Positions 1 to 12,551 of a stretch of 64,000 nucleotides of DNA are shown here, piece after piece (position 1 is the first letter of the stretch; each line of letters opens with the position of its first letter). Source of the DNA: Garcia nutans (taxonomy: Eukaryota; Streptophyta; Magnoliopsida; Malpighiales; Euphorbiaceae); the NCBI GenBank assembly GCA_947685225.1, contig CANTUV010000012.1:806001-870000 (forward strand), in the 5' to 3' direction. The notes beneath the pieces are model-generated. The model saw only the letters and a list, made by a program, of their open reading frames with translations, did not search any database and was not told where the DNA came from. The position numbers and the translations under genes were made by a program.

Positions 1-418
1 GGGAGCATTCGTGTACCAGCCTGCCCTTTTTTACATATATATATATATATGTATAATGCAATGTGTAGAGTGTACACATTTTGTAGTTATAAAAACTAAA
101 GTTTTTCTAAAGTACTAAATTTATAATTGGGAAATTAATGCTATGTAATTTACTGCATACAGATACATATATATTATTATATGTTATGCATCTTTAATAA
201 GAATAGACCATTGTATTGCTCAAAGGAAAAAAAAAAGACCATTTCAGAACTAGATTCACATCAGCTATCTTACAAGCAATTCGGGTGCACATATTTTTTG
301 GTTCTAATTTACTTTGAGAATTTTATTGAATTTGATTATTGATTCATGAAGTTAGGACAGTGATTCATGATTCAAATCTTAATTTGACAACCATTCTTTG
401 ATGATTTTCTTTTGGCAG

Positions 419-1333
419 GACAAAAATGGTAATCCATCTGGCATTCTCCAGAATGAAACTGTAGATCCCTTACCTAACCTCTTCAAAGTGATTGTTAGAA
501 GGCTGGTCAGTTGGCACGTTCTCCCTCCAACCTGTGTACCTGACAGTTGCATTGTTAACATTTATAATGAAGGGGACTGTATACCTCCTCATATTGATAA
601 TCATGATTTTGTTCGACCTTTTTGTACAATATCATTTATTAGTGAGTGCAATATAGTATTTGGATCCAACTTGACGGTTGTGGGTCCTGGTCAGTTTACT
701 GGATCATATGCAATCCCCTTGCCTGTGGGGTAAGTCTATATACAAAGCTCTACACTAATCTCATTGTCCTACTTTTTTTCACCTTTTTCTGTTTTTTCCT
801 TTCTTCTGTTATAAATCTTCTGCGCGACAATAGTTTATACTCCATTTTTTGTTAAACCAAAATCTTAAGGTTAATATTTGTTCTTTTCTAGATCTGTTCT
901 CGTCCTAAATGGAAATGCAGCTGATGTGTCCAAGCACTGTGTGCCTTCAGTTCCAACAAAGAGGTACAATTTGAAGCTTTATTCTTACTGCTTCGTCGCA
1001 ATTGCTAGTTTTGCTGGCTTAGTGAACTTAATTGTCTGCCCATATTGTATTTCTTGCAGGATATCAATTACATTTAGAAAAATGGATGAAGCAAAACGGC
1101 CTATTGGCTTTGTGCCAGAACCTGATCTTCAATGGATTGAACCATTAGCATATGACATGGAAAGAACAAAGAGGTTAAATTATCCCAAATCTGAACCTCA
1201 TAGGAGAAGGCAGCCAATCAGAAAGGAGGGTAAGATGGAAGCAAGAGAATTTGGAGAGAATGGTTCCCAATCAGAACCTCATTATTCAACCCGGGGTAGA
1301 GGAGGCTTTGAAAATAAGCATAGGTTCAGGTGA
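419..1333 (+). CDS. ALKBH9B: ALKBH9B-type m6A RNA demethylase, 3' part (three exons)
   Basis: Last three exons of a 2-oxoglutarate/Fe(II)-dependent AlkB-family dioxygenase; the 5' part lies left of the window. Exons by splice sites and continuous frame: 419-729, 892-963, 1060-1333, all GT..AG, stop TGA at 1331. The iron ligands are visible: H-x-D in PPHIDNHDF (His 590-592, Asp 596-598) and the distal His in KHCVPSVPTKR (935-937), followed by the 2OG-binding Arg region RISITFRKM. These match the plant ALKBH9/10 clade, which removes N6-methyl groups from adenosine in single-stranded RNA. The tail holds a short RGRGG RNA-binding-like motif. ALKBH9 rather than ALKBH10 is inferred mainly from gene order next to WUS, as with At2g17970. 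Positions 1-418 are intron. No lesion seen. Confidence 0.9.
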
Positions 1334-4300
1334 GGGATGAGAATGAACTATTCTGTTGTCCTTAGTGTAATTTTTGAATACGGAAGGCTTTCTGGTAGTA
1401 TGTGGACGAGTTTGTTGCATATGTTGGTATCACTGTCTAAAAGAGATACGAGAAACTGCTCGTGTCCATTTATATCCATTCGCATGTGTGTGTGTCAAAT
1501 TCATTCTTCAGTTGGATTATCCGCTTGTTCAGTATCTGCAAGTATGATGATAGAATTGAGATTCATCAATTGTATGCGGCTCAAAACGGTTGAAGCTCTG
1601 GTTTTTGGTTCTGCAGGATACATGATAAATGGCTGCTAAGTTTTAGTGTGATTGGCTTGTTGAGATGCCAAAAAATTGTCAATGAGTTATTATAATAATT
1701 GATTGTACAAGTGTATTACTGCTTCATAATTAGATTGTGGGATTCTATTCTTATCTTTCTAAACCATTCTATACATATATTATATTATTTTAACAGATGT
1801 GGAAAATGAATTGTTGCAGTTCTTGTTTTTCTTGTTAATTTCCAATTGTTTGAATCAGAATGTGGCAGACCAAATGTTTATACAAAGAGATAGAATCTCC
1901 ATTTGTACCTTTTCTTTTTATTTGTAAATTTTTATGCCTGTGAACCATAAACAAGATTTTAGAGGTTGATGGTTGTACTGATTTTTTTTCCTCTTTTTTT
2001 TAAAGTTTAGCATCACTGTAACACTATGTTAATTGCATATTCAAAAATTTTTATAACTCAATTCAATTACATTTTAATTTCAAATTAATTTGGGTCAATT
2101 ATATATATATATATATTCACTTTAAATGATCACGGACTATATTTTTTTAAATATATATATATATATATATATAAAGTTTCATAAGTCTTTCTTACATTTG
2201 TATCGTTAATTCTTCATCCAAAAAGTTTTATGAAAAAAAAATATTATAAATTTCTAATTTTTATAAATTTTAACTAATTTTCATAAAGTTATTTAAAATT
2301 TTCAATTATTGAAAACTCTCTCTCTTCAGTTTACTTTTATGAAAAGATTTATTAGAAAGTTATATTTCTGATATTCTATTTACAATATATATGTTTAAAC
2401 TTTCATATGATTACTTCTTCATTATATATTTTGGTACTCATGATTTTCTAAAAGAACATTTTCTTTTTTCAATTTTTGAGAAAACTATTTTAATTATTTT
2501 TTAAGAATGAATTTAACAAGAAAAAAAAAGGTATAATAATGGTTAGGGTTGGCTGGAAATAAGAATAGAATAGTGAGTCACTTTCTAAAGAATTAATAAA
2601 AAGACAGAAAGTAAAAAAGAAAGAAAGAAGAGAAGACTGAAAACTTACTGGCAGCAGAGCAGCCTATGAAAATGAAAGACTAAGTGAAAAAAAGAGAGAT
2701 ATGGAATGATTTTGTGATGTATCTTCTCAGATTTGGGTTTTACAAATATTATGCCAATTCTATCATTACCCTCTTAGAAAAAATTTTGATTTTCATTTGT
2801 ACCTTCTTATCTACATTTCTCACTCTCACTTTTTTTCTTCATTATTTTCCCAATTTCTAATTTATTTATTAATTAATTACTAAAAAAATTAATATATATA
2901 TATGATGATTTTATCATTTGTTCAACCACCACTATGATTATCTAGTTAATTAAATATTTAACTTATAGTTTTAATAGTTTGAAGTGAACGTAATCAATGG
3001 GCAGTGGAATTAATAAACAAAATCGAAAAAATGAAAAAAAAAATTACATTATTGGTATTTAAGCTTTTAAATTGGTGTGAATAATATTTTTTTTGTCCAA
3101 TATAAATTTCTTCAATTTTTTAAAAATGATCTCATATTAATATTTTTAAATTGGTATTTTCTTATTTATCTCTTATTTTGGTATTCAACAATAGATAATT
3201 TTCTCTTTTTGTCTTTTATTTTATTTTAAATATTTTTAAAATTACAAATCAAAATTTCAATTAGAGAAAACGCATTAAAAAATATTTATATGAAAATATT
3301 TTTTTAAATTAAAAACTCAATAGAAAAAAAAATTAACAAGTTTCAAAAAAAATTTAGATACTAATAATAGAGTGATTTTTAATTCTTTACTCATGTAGAG
3401 ATCAATTATGATAAAGAAAATAAATATTAAATTTATCCATTTTATTTAGAAAAAATATATATATAATATTACCAATGATTCAATTACTACAAGGCCACTA
3501 ATTAATTTTATGAAAATGCAAGAAAATGAATAGGAAAATAGATTTTAAAAAAAAGGTTGGAATTTAGAAAAATAATAAAAATTAAAGAAGTTTTTGGGAA
3601 AAAAAAAATTCCACAGAGAACAAATCCCAAAAGCCAATGGAAAGGAATGAAAAGGAGAGCAAAATCTCATGATGGAAGCGTCCAAATCAAAGAGAGATTG
3701 AGACTGTAACTGTCAGAATTGTTGAAAAAGGAAATGAGACTGTTACTACTTGAATTCTAGGAGACTCGTTATTTATATATTGATATATATATATATATAT
3801 CAACAATTTCTTCTTTTATTATTTTTTAATAATAATAATAATAATAATAATCAAGACAATGTAGCAATAAATTTAAAAAAAATGAAAACATAAATATATT
3901 TTCTTAATTAATTTATAATCTATGATTGTTTTTGTTTGTTGACATATGTAAAATTAATTTTTTTAAAAATTGAGATTAATAAATACATATATATATATCT
4001 CTTAATTAATTAATGATTACATAATAATTTTGATTGAATTTGACTCAACTTAATAAAAATCACCAAATTAGAAAATGCATTATATTTCCCTAATCTATTC
4101 ATTCAAAAATGTTTTAATTACTTAAAAAGGTATTTTTTTTCTTTTAACTTAAAAAGGTATATATAAAAATACCAAGATTTACTTATTTAATCATTATTAT
4201 GGTTATATTATTTGTTATAGTTACAACTCTTTTAATTATTGGAACTCTACTAATAGACTCAGATCAATCAAAATTTTAATTATAAGCAACCCAGTTTATT

Positions 4301-4505
4301 AAATATTTCCAATAATATCACTAAATCAAAATTTTATTGGCATTTTTCCACTCATATTAAAAAATTAAAAAAAATATTATTTTTAAATGTTAATATGAAT
4401 AAATATTATATATATATATATATATATATCATGATCGAGCTAAGCCTTAGAAGTATGTACGTAACACAATTGGATTGTAACAAGTGAGATATGAGAGAAT
4501 TTATT
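1334..4505. other. 3' UTR of ALKBH9B then AT-rich spacer
   Basis: Roughly the first 500 bases look like 3' UTR. The rest is AT-rich spacer with short AT microsatellites (2100-2120, 2150-2175, 3780-3800, 4410-4430) and an ATA run near 3830-3850. I see no coding or RNA gene. Confidence 0.6.
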
Positions 4506-4674
4506 CAGGGATGAAGTTAGACTTTTTAGTGAAGAGTGATAAAATAAAAATATCATATATTTTTTAAAAATTTTAAAAGGGGCAATTAAGTATTTTAAAA
4601 ATTTTAATAATATATATATACATATATATTTAAAATAAAATGCCCTCCTTCTAATATGAGTATCCTCGCCCTTG
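4506..4674. mobile_element. Small hAT-type MITE with 8-bp target duplication
   Basis: The left end reads CAGGGATGAAG and the right end reads CCTCGCCCTTG. Read inward these are imperfect inverted termini of the CAGGGGCGGAGC type, common in plant hAT-like MITEs. The flanks are AATTTATT (4498-4505) and AATTTTTT (4675-4682), a 7/8 match of the 8 bp expected for hAT. The 169-bp interior is AT-rich with no ORF. The AT-richness lowers the weight of the TSD match. Confidence 0.55.
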
Positions 4675-5298
4675 AATTTTTTGAATATTATTATTATTCC
4701 CTTGTAAAAAGAGTAAGAAAGAATTTCTCTAGTAAAAATGCGACTTATTCTCTAAAAGAGTAATAGAGATGACAAAGCCTTATGCCACTTTATATAAAAA
4801 AATATATACTTGCTTAATTTCATAATAATAAAAATATTTTTTTTTTGGGAAAGAAAATGCAAGAAGGAATGATAAGTGTAATTGATGATGGCCTTCTTCC
4901 ATGTAAAAACTTCAGAATATATATATATATATATCAATAATTATGAACTTGTCTTCTTTAATGCATTTACTTTTGGAGACCTAGCGTGCAATACCTTATT
5001 AATGTCTTTGTAAAGGACTTCTTATTATATAGAAAGAGAGAGATAATATATAGAGCAACTTGGATTATAAGAGAAGTTTCGAATTCAAATTCTAAATATG
5101 AAATATTTTTAAAATTAAAAAAAATATTTTATTTTTTTAATAAATTTATTAGGCGTGAATTTATAGGTTGAGAAAATATATATTTATTGCTAAACTGCAT
5201 TTTAATTTATTGACAACACAATTTAATTGTTTCCATTTGCTGAATCTTTGAAGCTCTGCAACATCTACTTCTTTTTTTTTCTTGCTCTTTCATTATCT

Positions 5299-5340
<42 letters not shown>

Positions 5341-6648
5341 AAAAATATTGTCTGAGTAAAAATTAATAAAACTAATCAGAACAGACTAGCTTTTACACTG
5401 CATATTATAGAATTCAGCCAGCGGCCCTCCTATAATATTATTTGTAGTCCTATACTATATAATTTAAAATTAATTATTATGTATTTACCAATTACATTGA
5501 AGCTTATAATAATAAAATAAAATAAAATAAAATCTCTGTAATTTTTTCACAGAGAGATACCTATGTGGGGAGAGTAGTGATAGTCATCAAAAATCACTAA
5601 AAACAGACTCTAATGAAAAAATAATTGTAACATAAAGTTGGGTTCATAATTACTCTTATCAGACCATGCCATGCATGGAATGGAATAACCTTATATATAA
5701 ATAATAATAACAACCTTATATTTTCAATAAAAAAAATCCAAATTTTAATTCTTTTTTTTTAAATAAAAAATATAATAAGAAAAATTAAATTATTACTTAC
5801 TAGTGTTTGAATTTTTTTTAATATTTTCTATTTTAATTTTTTTACTTTTTTAACATACTTTAATAAATACTTATGAAATAAAAAATAATGACCAGAATAA
5901 ATTATTTGCAAATATGAAATAAAAAAATAATGACCATAATAAATTATTTGCAAATATTTATTAGAGTCGAGATACTGAATTGAGGGAAAAAAATTAAAAC
6001 ACTAAAATAGAAAATATTAACAAATTCAGATTTCAATAATCTAATTTTTTCAATATAATATATTTTTTTTATTTGATCTCATAAAAATAACTTTGTTTTT
6101 ACAATAAAATCCCTTAAGCAAAGTACAGAGAATATATTGTATTATCTATCATATCAACAACAGAAATAATGTGTCCTTCCCTAAAACAAAATAACCAAAA
6201 CCCAATTAGAAATTAAAATAAAAATACAAAAACAAAATAAAATAAGATCAGCTCTAAATCACACAAACTAATCATTTTATTGCATTCATTCATTCATTCA
6301 GAACCCTCTCTTTTCTTTTGTTTAATTTGCATCAATTTATAAATATATATATATATATATATAGTTTTCATTAAATTAAAAATCATAAAATTAAAAATTG
6401 TGACATTCCTTTTGATCCAAGTAATTCCACTGATACCCTTCCTTTCTAAGCCCTGTTTTGTCCCTTACATTTTTATGAATTTTCTATTTGTTTCTGTCAA
6501 CTTCATGTGCTGTCCTTCTCTTTCAGATATCTTCTTTATATCCTTTCTTCTTCTTCTTCTTTTGAACAGAACCCATTTTCTTGAACTTTCTCTTAGTTAC
6601 TCTGTTTTCTTTTTCTTCTTTTTCTATTTCTTTCTTATCTTCTTGATC
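4675..6648. other. AT-rich spacer and WUS promoter / 5' UTR
   Basis: AT-rich, with AT runs at 4918-4935, 5305-5335 and 6343-6362. The last 200-250 bases before the WUS ATG are pyrimidine-rich, as expected for a 5' UTR. The WUS frame stays open upstream to 6400, but that part encodes only low-complexity Phe/Leu-rich sequence, so I treat it as untranslated. No specific operator can be named from sequence alone. Confidence 0.5.
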
Positions 6649-8131
6649 ATGGACTCTCATCAGCCAAATGAGGAGAACAGCCGCAGTGGAGGTGGAGGAG
6701 TAGGAGCAAAAGGAAGCTTTCTTAGCAGGCAAAGTAGTACAAGGTGGACTCCCACAGCTGACCAGATAAGCATATTGAAGGATCTTTATTATAACAGAGG
6801 AGTTAGGTCTCCAAGTACAGATCAAATACAGAGGATCTCTGATAGCCTTAGACAGTACGGTAAGATTGAAGGCAAGAATGTGTTTTATTGGTTTCAGAAC
6901 CATAAAGCTCGTGAGAGGCAAAAGAAAAGGTTCGCTTCTGATGTTCCCATGCAACAACAACAACTCAAAAATTCTTCTTCTTCTTCCAATTGGAAACCTG
7001 ATCAAGATTTTTCTTTCCACAACAAGTACTCCAATATCACTACTCCTGGTTAGTTTCTTCACTTTCTTTTCTTTTCTTTTTGAGCTTTCTTGGATGATGT
7101 AGCATAAACCCTACACAGCATCTCAAAAGGACTGCAATATGAGATCCAGTAATTCTTGATATTTTCACATAAACCCTACTTTTTTTTCTTTTATACGGTT
7201 TTGCATGAGATGTTCCAATATGAGCCTCTTTTTTTTTACCAAGATTTCAATTCTTGGTAACTTATTTTCATGTGGGTATTTGTTATTTTTACAGGGTTTT
7301 CTTGTTCTTCTTCTGCATCTCCATCTTCAACTTGTGGGTTTAGTACTGTTAATGGACAGGTGGGAAATTATGGGTATGGATCTTTAACCATGGAGAAGAG
7401 TTTTAGGGTAAGTATAATAATGATACTAAAAGTTCTATATATATACATATATGTAAACAAGTTAATGATGGACAAGTTGGTTGACTACTTCATACAAAAT
7501 AAATAAAAATGTACTCTTTGTCTTTGCTACTTATTGAAATGGCAAGAAAACAACATAAAAGTCACTCTATATATAACTAGATATTAAAAACCAGAAGTGA
7601 AAAAAATATATACGAACTTTGTCTTCTTGAACTAACATATCTATAAAAAGGCAAAAAACTTTATTTGATTACTTACCCAAAAAAAAATAATAACCTTTTT
7701 CTTTTTTTTGTGTGCGTGTTTTCTTGAATCAGGAATGCTCAATATCTGCTGGTGGATCTATGAACTCATCAAACAATGGATCATGGGTTGGAATTGATCA
7801 TCCTTATAATAATAATTACTCTTTCATTGACAATCAAAAGCAAAAATCAATCAATCTTTTTGATCAAATCTTATTAGAAGATGATCAAGAACATGAAGAT
7901 ATTAATCAAGAACAAGGAGTTGCGGAAATTGAAACTCTCCCTCTTTTCCCAACTCAAAGAGAAGACATTAATGGCTTCTGCATCATGAAACACAACCAGC
8001 AGTCAGCCATTTGCTACTCTCATCACAGTTGGTATGGCTCTGAACATGAAGCCAATAACACTAATTATCGTACCTCCCTAGAGCTTAGTCTCAACTCCTA
8101 CAGTTCAAGACAGGCACCAGATTCCATCTAA
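6649..8131 (+). CDS. WUS: WUSCHEL homeodomain transcription factor
   Basis: Complete three-exon gene: 6649-7048, 7295-7407, 7733-8131, consensus GT..AG, stop TAA at 8129; 303 aa (Arabidopsis WUS is 292). Homeodomain at about residues 31-96 with the WUS-clade helix 3 (NVFYWFQNHKARERQKKR) and the extended loop of WOX proteins. Exon 2 encodes a Ser/Gly-rich linker. Exon 3 carries an acidic stretch (about 219-232), the WUS-box TLPLFP (239-244) and an EAR-like repressor motif LELSLN (287-292), the full domain order of WUS itself rather than other WOX members. WUS is a nuclear factor that maintains the shoot stem-cell niche and is repressed by CLAVATA signalling. The ATG at 6649 was chosen because homology and charge composition start there. 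An 11-residue tail follows the EAR motif, whereas Arabidopsis WUS ends at it. The reading frame is intact. Confidence 0.96.
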
Positions 8132-11100
8132 TTATAGCTAATTATTCTATCTAATATATACATATATTTTAACTACTTATAATAATTAAATATTTACACT
8201 AATTATTAATTAGTTAATTAGCTAGCTTAGTGTCTTTGTAATTGTTCACTTAATTTTAGGTATTGTTAGTTAGGGGTTTTTAATTGTTACTATTATTTGT
8301 TGTTATGTTTGCTAATTGCTTTGTTAATTACTGTTTAAAGAGTTTCAATGTTGTTTTGAGCTTGACATGTGTCAAGCAAAGAACTTAATTATCTAGTAGT
8401 ATGTGATTAATTATTATTTTATCTTACTTTATTCTTGTGCTTTTTTAGTAATTTATTTTATTATGTTTTATTCATTGAAAATTATCCATTCTTATAGTAG
8501 AAATTAAAAAGCATATATATGCTAAATAGCTAGGGTTTTGTTAACTATTTTTAATTAATTAATTATTTTTTTATTATACACCCATATATAATTTAATAAT
8601 AAATATATAGTTTAAATAATAGACTTAATATCGATTCCCTTCTCTTTAAATTATGAAAAATTTATAATAAATATTTTTTAACTAACAAGAAAAAAATTAT
8701 CTAATATTCTACTTTTAAAATAAAATAACTGTAAATAATATTCCTTCTAAAATATATATAAATAATCGATCTCTTATCTATTCAATATTTTTTCTCTTTT
8801 ATAAATATATAATTTTTTTTAGCTGAAAAAATATTTGAACAAAAACCGAATACTTGTATAGAGATGGTTAATCTCTCTCAAATTTTAGATTTTTCAAACG
8901 AAAAATTTCTAGATATGATAATGATGAACGTAAAAAACACTAAAAATTTCTAATCACAGAGATTGCTTTCATTCCTTAGAAAAAGAAAAAGATTTGCTAA
9001 TGTTTGAATTCTGATTTTGTTACTATTTAATTATGAACACTCAATCACTAAATCATAATTATGATAATATAAAATATTATTTGCTGTGAAATACAAATTT
9101 TCACTTTTTGACAATTAATTGAAGGGACGGGCATGCCAAAAAATATACAGTTTTTAAAATCAATCTTTATTGCAAGTTGAATTTTTTGAATTTTATTGTA
9201 TTTTTCAGATTCCGAATGCAAATAAATACATAAGATAATAAAAAAAATAAGAAGATATAATAATTAATGAATTTAATATTATTACTCGATGGAGTTATCT
9301 TTAGAACTTTGAAATTTTTTATAATATATATTAAGTCACTCTTAAAATTAATTTTTTTAGAAAAAATCAAATATAAAGAAAATAGTAGAAATAATAAAAT
9401 ATGGTTCTTACCAAACCACTAATTAATTAATTAATTAATGGGTTATAATTAGAAGAGTTATTTTTTCCCTTAAAATAAAAATTTATTTAAAACAATATTA
9501 TTAAAATAAATAACATTTTCTCAATTTTGCTGAAAATATTTTTTTATTAAAAAGTTATTTTTTTAAATTATTACTTTATATAATAAAAAATTAATTAATT
9601 TTTAATTATATTTTTATTATTAATAATTTAATTAATAAAGTGAGAGTATAGTATTAATGAATTAATAGATAATATTTTAAATTTATTTAAAATAATTTAA
9701 AATAATATATAATAAATTTAATGATTTTTAAAATATATAAATGTGAGATGAAGGTGATGATTATTATATAATAATATGAGTAATAATTAAGATATAGTTT
9801 AAAAAAATGTTTTATTAAGAAAATAAATAAATAAATGTAATTATAATTAATGCAAGGGATATGGAGAAAGGAAGTTTCAAAGGCAACAATTTAAGATATG
9901 TTTGAAAAATCTGAGAGAGCAGAGATTTTGAGTGGGACCCTCTTTTTTGAGAGATCAAATCCATCAGTAATGTGAGCTGTCCTTTTTAAATTCTTTTTTT
10001 TTTAATTTTTTTACACATTGCTTAAGCAAATTATTGCTATATTTAATTTGCTACGATTTTCTGCAAATATCTTTTATAATTTGTTATATTATTATTATAA
10101 TTATGAAAAACTTCGAAGATTGAAACTTGAAGCTATTCTATCCTCTCTCTTCTCTGATTGGATTTGATTTTCCTTTTTCAATCAATTATCAAGTTCATAG
10201 GATCTAATTTGCTATAATTAAATTTAAATTTATTTATTTTTAGTAAACTTGGTTCATTCTTGATCTTAAATAACTACTATATCATTAAGTATTATGAGAG
10301 CTTCAATTAGATAATAAGAAATTATTTTAACTTAATAAAACGTCTCGAATTAGAGTCATGAATTATTAAAATTTAATAAAAAAAAATTATTGTCATTGTG
10401 ATTCTATTTGACTCAAATTAAAAAAAAAATTTATACAAAAAAAATTTTAATTAACAAAGTTATATTTGAATTTGATTCCCTTAGTGTGGTTGGAGATATC
10501 AACCATAGCACAAATGACTTTACTTACTCCGATTATTACTTTCGCTTAAATTTTAAATTTGAATTCTAAATATTTTTCCTCCGTCACATATAATTGATCA
10601 AAAAAATTTTGTTTTAAATTTTTTATCATGTTATCATATTAGAAGGCTTATGAGTTGATGTATTCATTTTTTTTAGCAAGAATGGCTGATTCTATACCTG
10701 ATCAAGTAGAATAAGGATATCCTTTCATCATATTACAAGTATTATTTTTTCTAATATTTAATAAGAAACAATATATCTTTTCTTCTAAAAAAATAACTAC
10801 AATATCATTAAATCAAAACACTTATTATTAATAATTTACATTTAATTATGGGGAATTTATACAAGTCTCCAATTGACATAGCAAAAGCTATATATATATA
10901 TAAAAAGTTAGATCAATATATATAGAATGTTGATTTAATTTTTTGTTATTATGTTCGATATCATATGTAATAAGTGATATTGCAATTGAGTTTTGTTTGT
11001 AGAGCAAAATGTCATTTTATAGACTAATATTTCCCTTATAATTGCTAATTGCAATTCTTCAATTAACATAACTATACATTATTAAAAGATGTTATCATTA

Positions 11101-12551
11101 ACAAAATAACTTGATGGTGGTTTTATATTACCTAATTCATGTATCTATCTATGTATATATGTCTTCTCATATAAAATTTTCACTTCTTTTTAATAATAAA
11201 TTGCAATTTTTTGTTTTTATAATAAAAAAAACAAAATTAAATCAAATTAAATTAATAGCTACTACAAACAATTAAATTAAACTAAACACAAATCTAAATC
11301 ACAAAGTTTAATTACTCATAAAATATGTCTTGTCGTAATATTATTCTTATGAGCTTCTTCTTTTTTACTTGAGTAGTTTTTGAACTTATATAAAATAATA
11401 GATGTGTTGGTCTTGAGATAAATGATTATATAGAACTTTCTTTAAAAATAAAAATTCCTAATTTGGCATATTTATTCTAGTCTCTTCCTTTCACATCAAC
11501 AAGAAATTAGACAATTAATTAAATCTAATAATTAAAACTAAATGATAATTAAGTATATGTTTGACCTTGGCTTGGATTTTTATTTTGAATATTTCCCTAC
11601 TCAATATTCAAGATACTAATACCATTAGATAAAAAATATGTTTGATTTAATGGTTGCAATCAATTCTTAATGATTAATAATTATTTATTAATATTTACAA
11701 TTAATTATAAAATATTTAAAATCTAAAGAATTAAAGTTATATGACATATGTAAATTAAACATAATGTATTTTTTATATTATATGATCAATAATATTTTTA
11801 AGCTCAAATGAATCTTATTTTAATTTTATTTCTTAAATTAATTAAAAATATAAATTATATATTATGTATAAAATGTTTACACCTTTCAATTAATTGAGTT
11901 ATGTTTTCTTTCTTTTCATCAATATTTATATTTTCTTAATTTTTTTTATTTTTTTCCCATAAATATTTATATTTCCTTTTTAAGTACAAATAAATAAGTT
12001 AGTTTTATTTTCTTTTAAGTTTTATTTTCTTTTACTATATTAATTATCTTTAAATATATTTTTAGAATCTTATTATTCAATTTATTTGGCCTTTTTTATA
12101 ACCAAGTTATTAACAGGTGATGATATTTTTGTTATTCATTTAAATTTTTTTGATAAATTTGAAAATACGAAATTAAATTAAATTAGTTTAAAAAAAAAGA
12201 TCTTAAGCGTGCAAATGAAATCAAGGTTGTCAATCTCAAAAAAAAAAAAATTCTAAATTTCTTGCAAATCAAACTAAAAGTTGAATGACTAGTTAGATTA
12301 AAATTTAAAGTTAGAGAAAAAGTTTGGGATTTGAATTTTAGAAGTTAAAAATTTGGTTTTGATTCTAAGCTATAAATATGAACTGTTTGCAGCTTCTAGT
12401 CTGTCAGGAAAGCTATCGATTTAATGTTTTCAATATCAAATGAAACATAATTACATGATATGTACATTTGAGACGGCTTAGCCTTTTTGTTTTATGAAGA
12501 ATCTTTATATATATATATATATATATATATAGCTATCATTTGTTGCAAGTT
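8132..12551. other. WUS 3' UTR then AT-rich spacer
   Basis: About 300-400 bases of probable WUS 3' UTR, then 4 kb of AT-rich sequence with poly-A/T tracts, AATT repeats (9420-9440) and an AT run at 12508-12531. I find no gene, RNA gene or element with recognisable termini. Confidence 0.55.
8361..8376. promoter_or_regulatory. 7-bp inverted repeat in the WUS 3' flank
   Basis: CTTGACA and TGTCAAG are exact reverse complements separated by TG. Each arm contains a TGACA/TGTCA core (recognised by KNOX/BELL homeodomains) and TTGAC (the WRKY W-box). It lies 230 bp after the WUS stop. Function is only a possibility; a 14-bp match could be chance. Confidence 0.25.

Noticed and set aside
6400..6648. 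In-frame N-terminal extension of WUS
   Set aside because: Low-complexity Phe/Leu/Ser text from a pyrimidine-rich leader; WUS homologues begin with the short acidic/polar N-terminus encoded from 6649.
6523..7062. 179-aa minus-strand ORF over WUS exon 1
   Set aside because: Antisense shadow of the WUS exon and its T-rich leader; no plausible protein.
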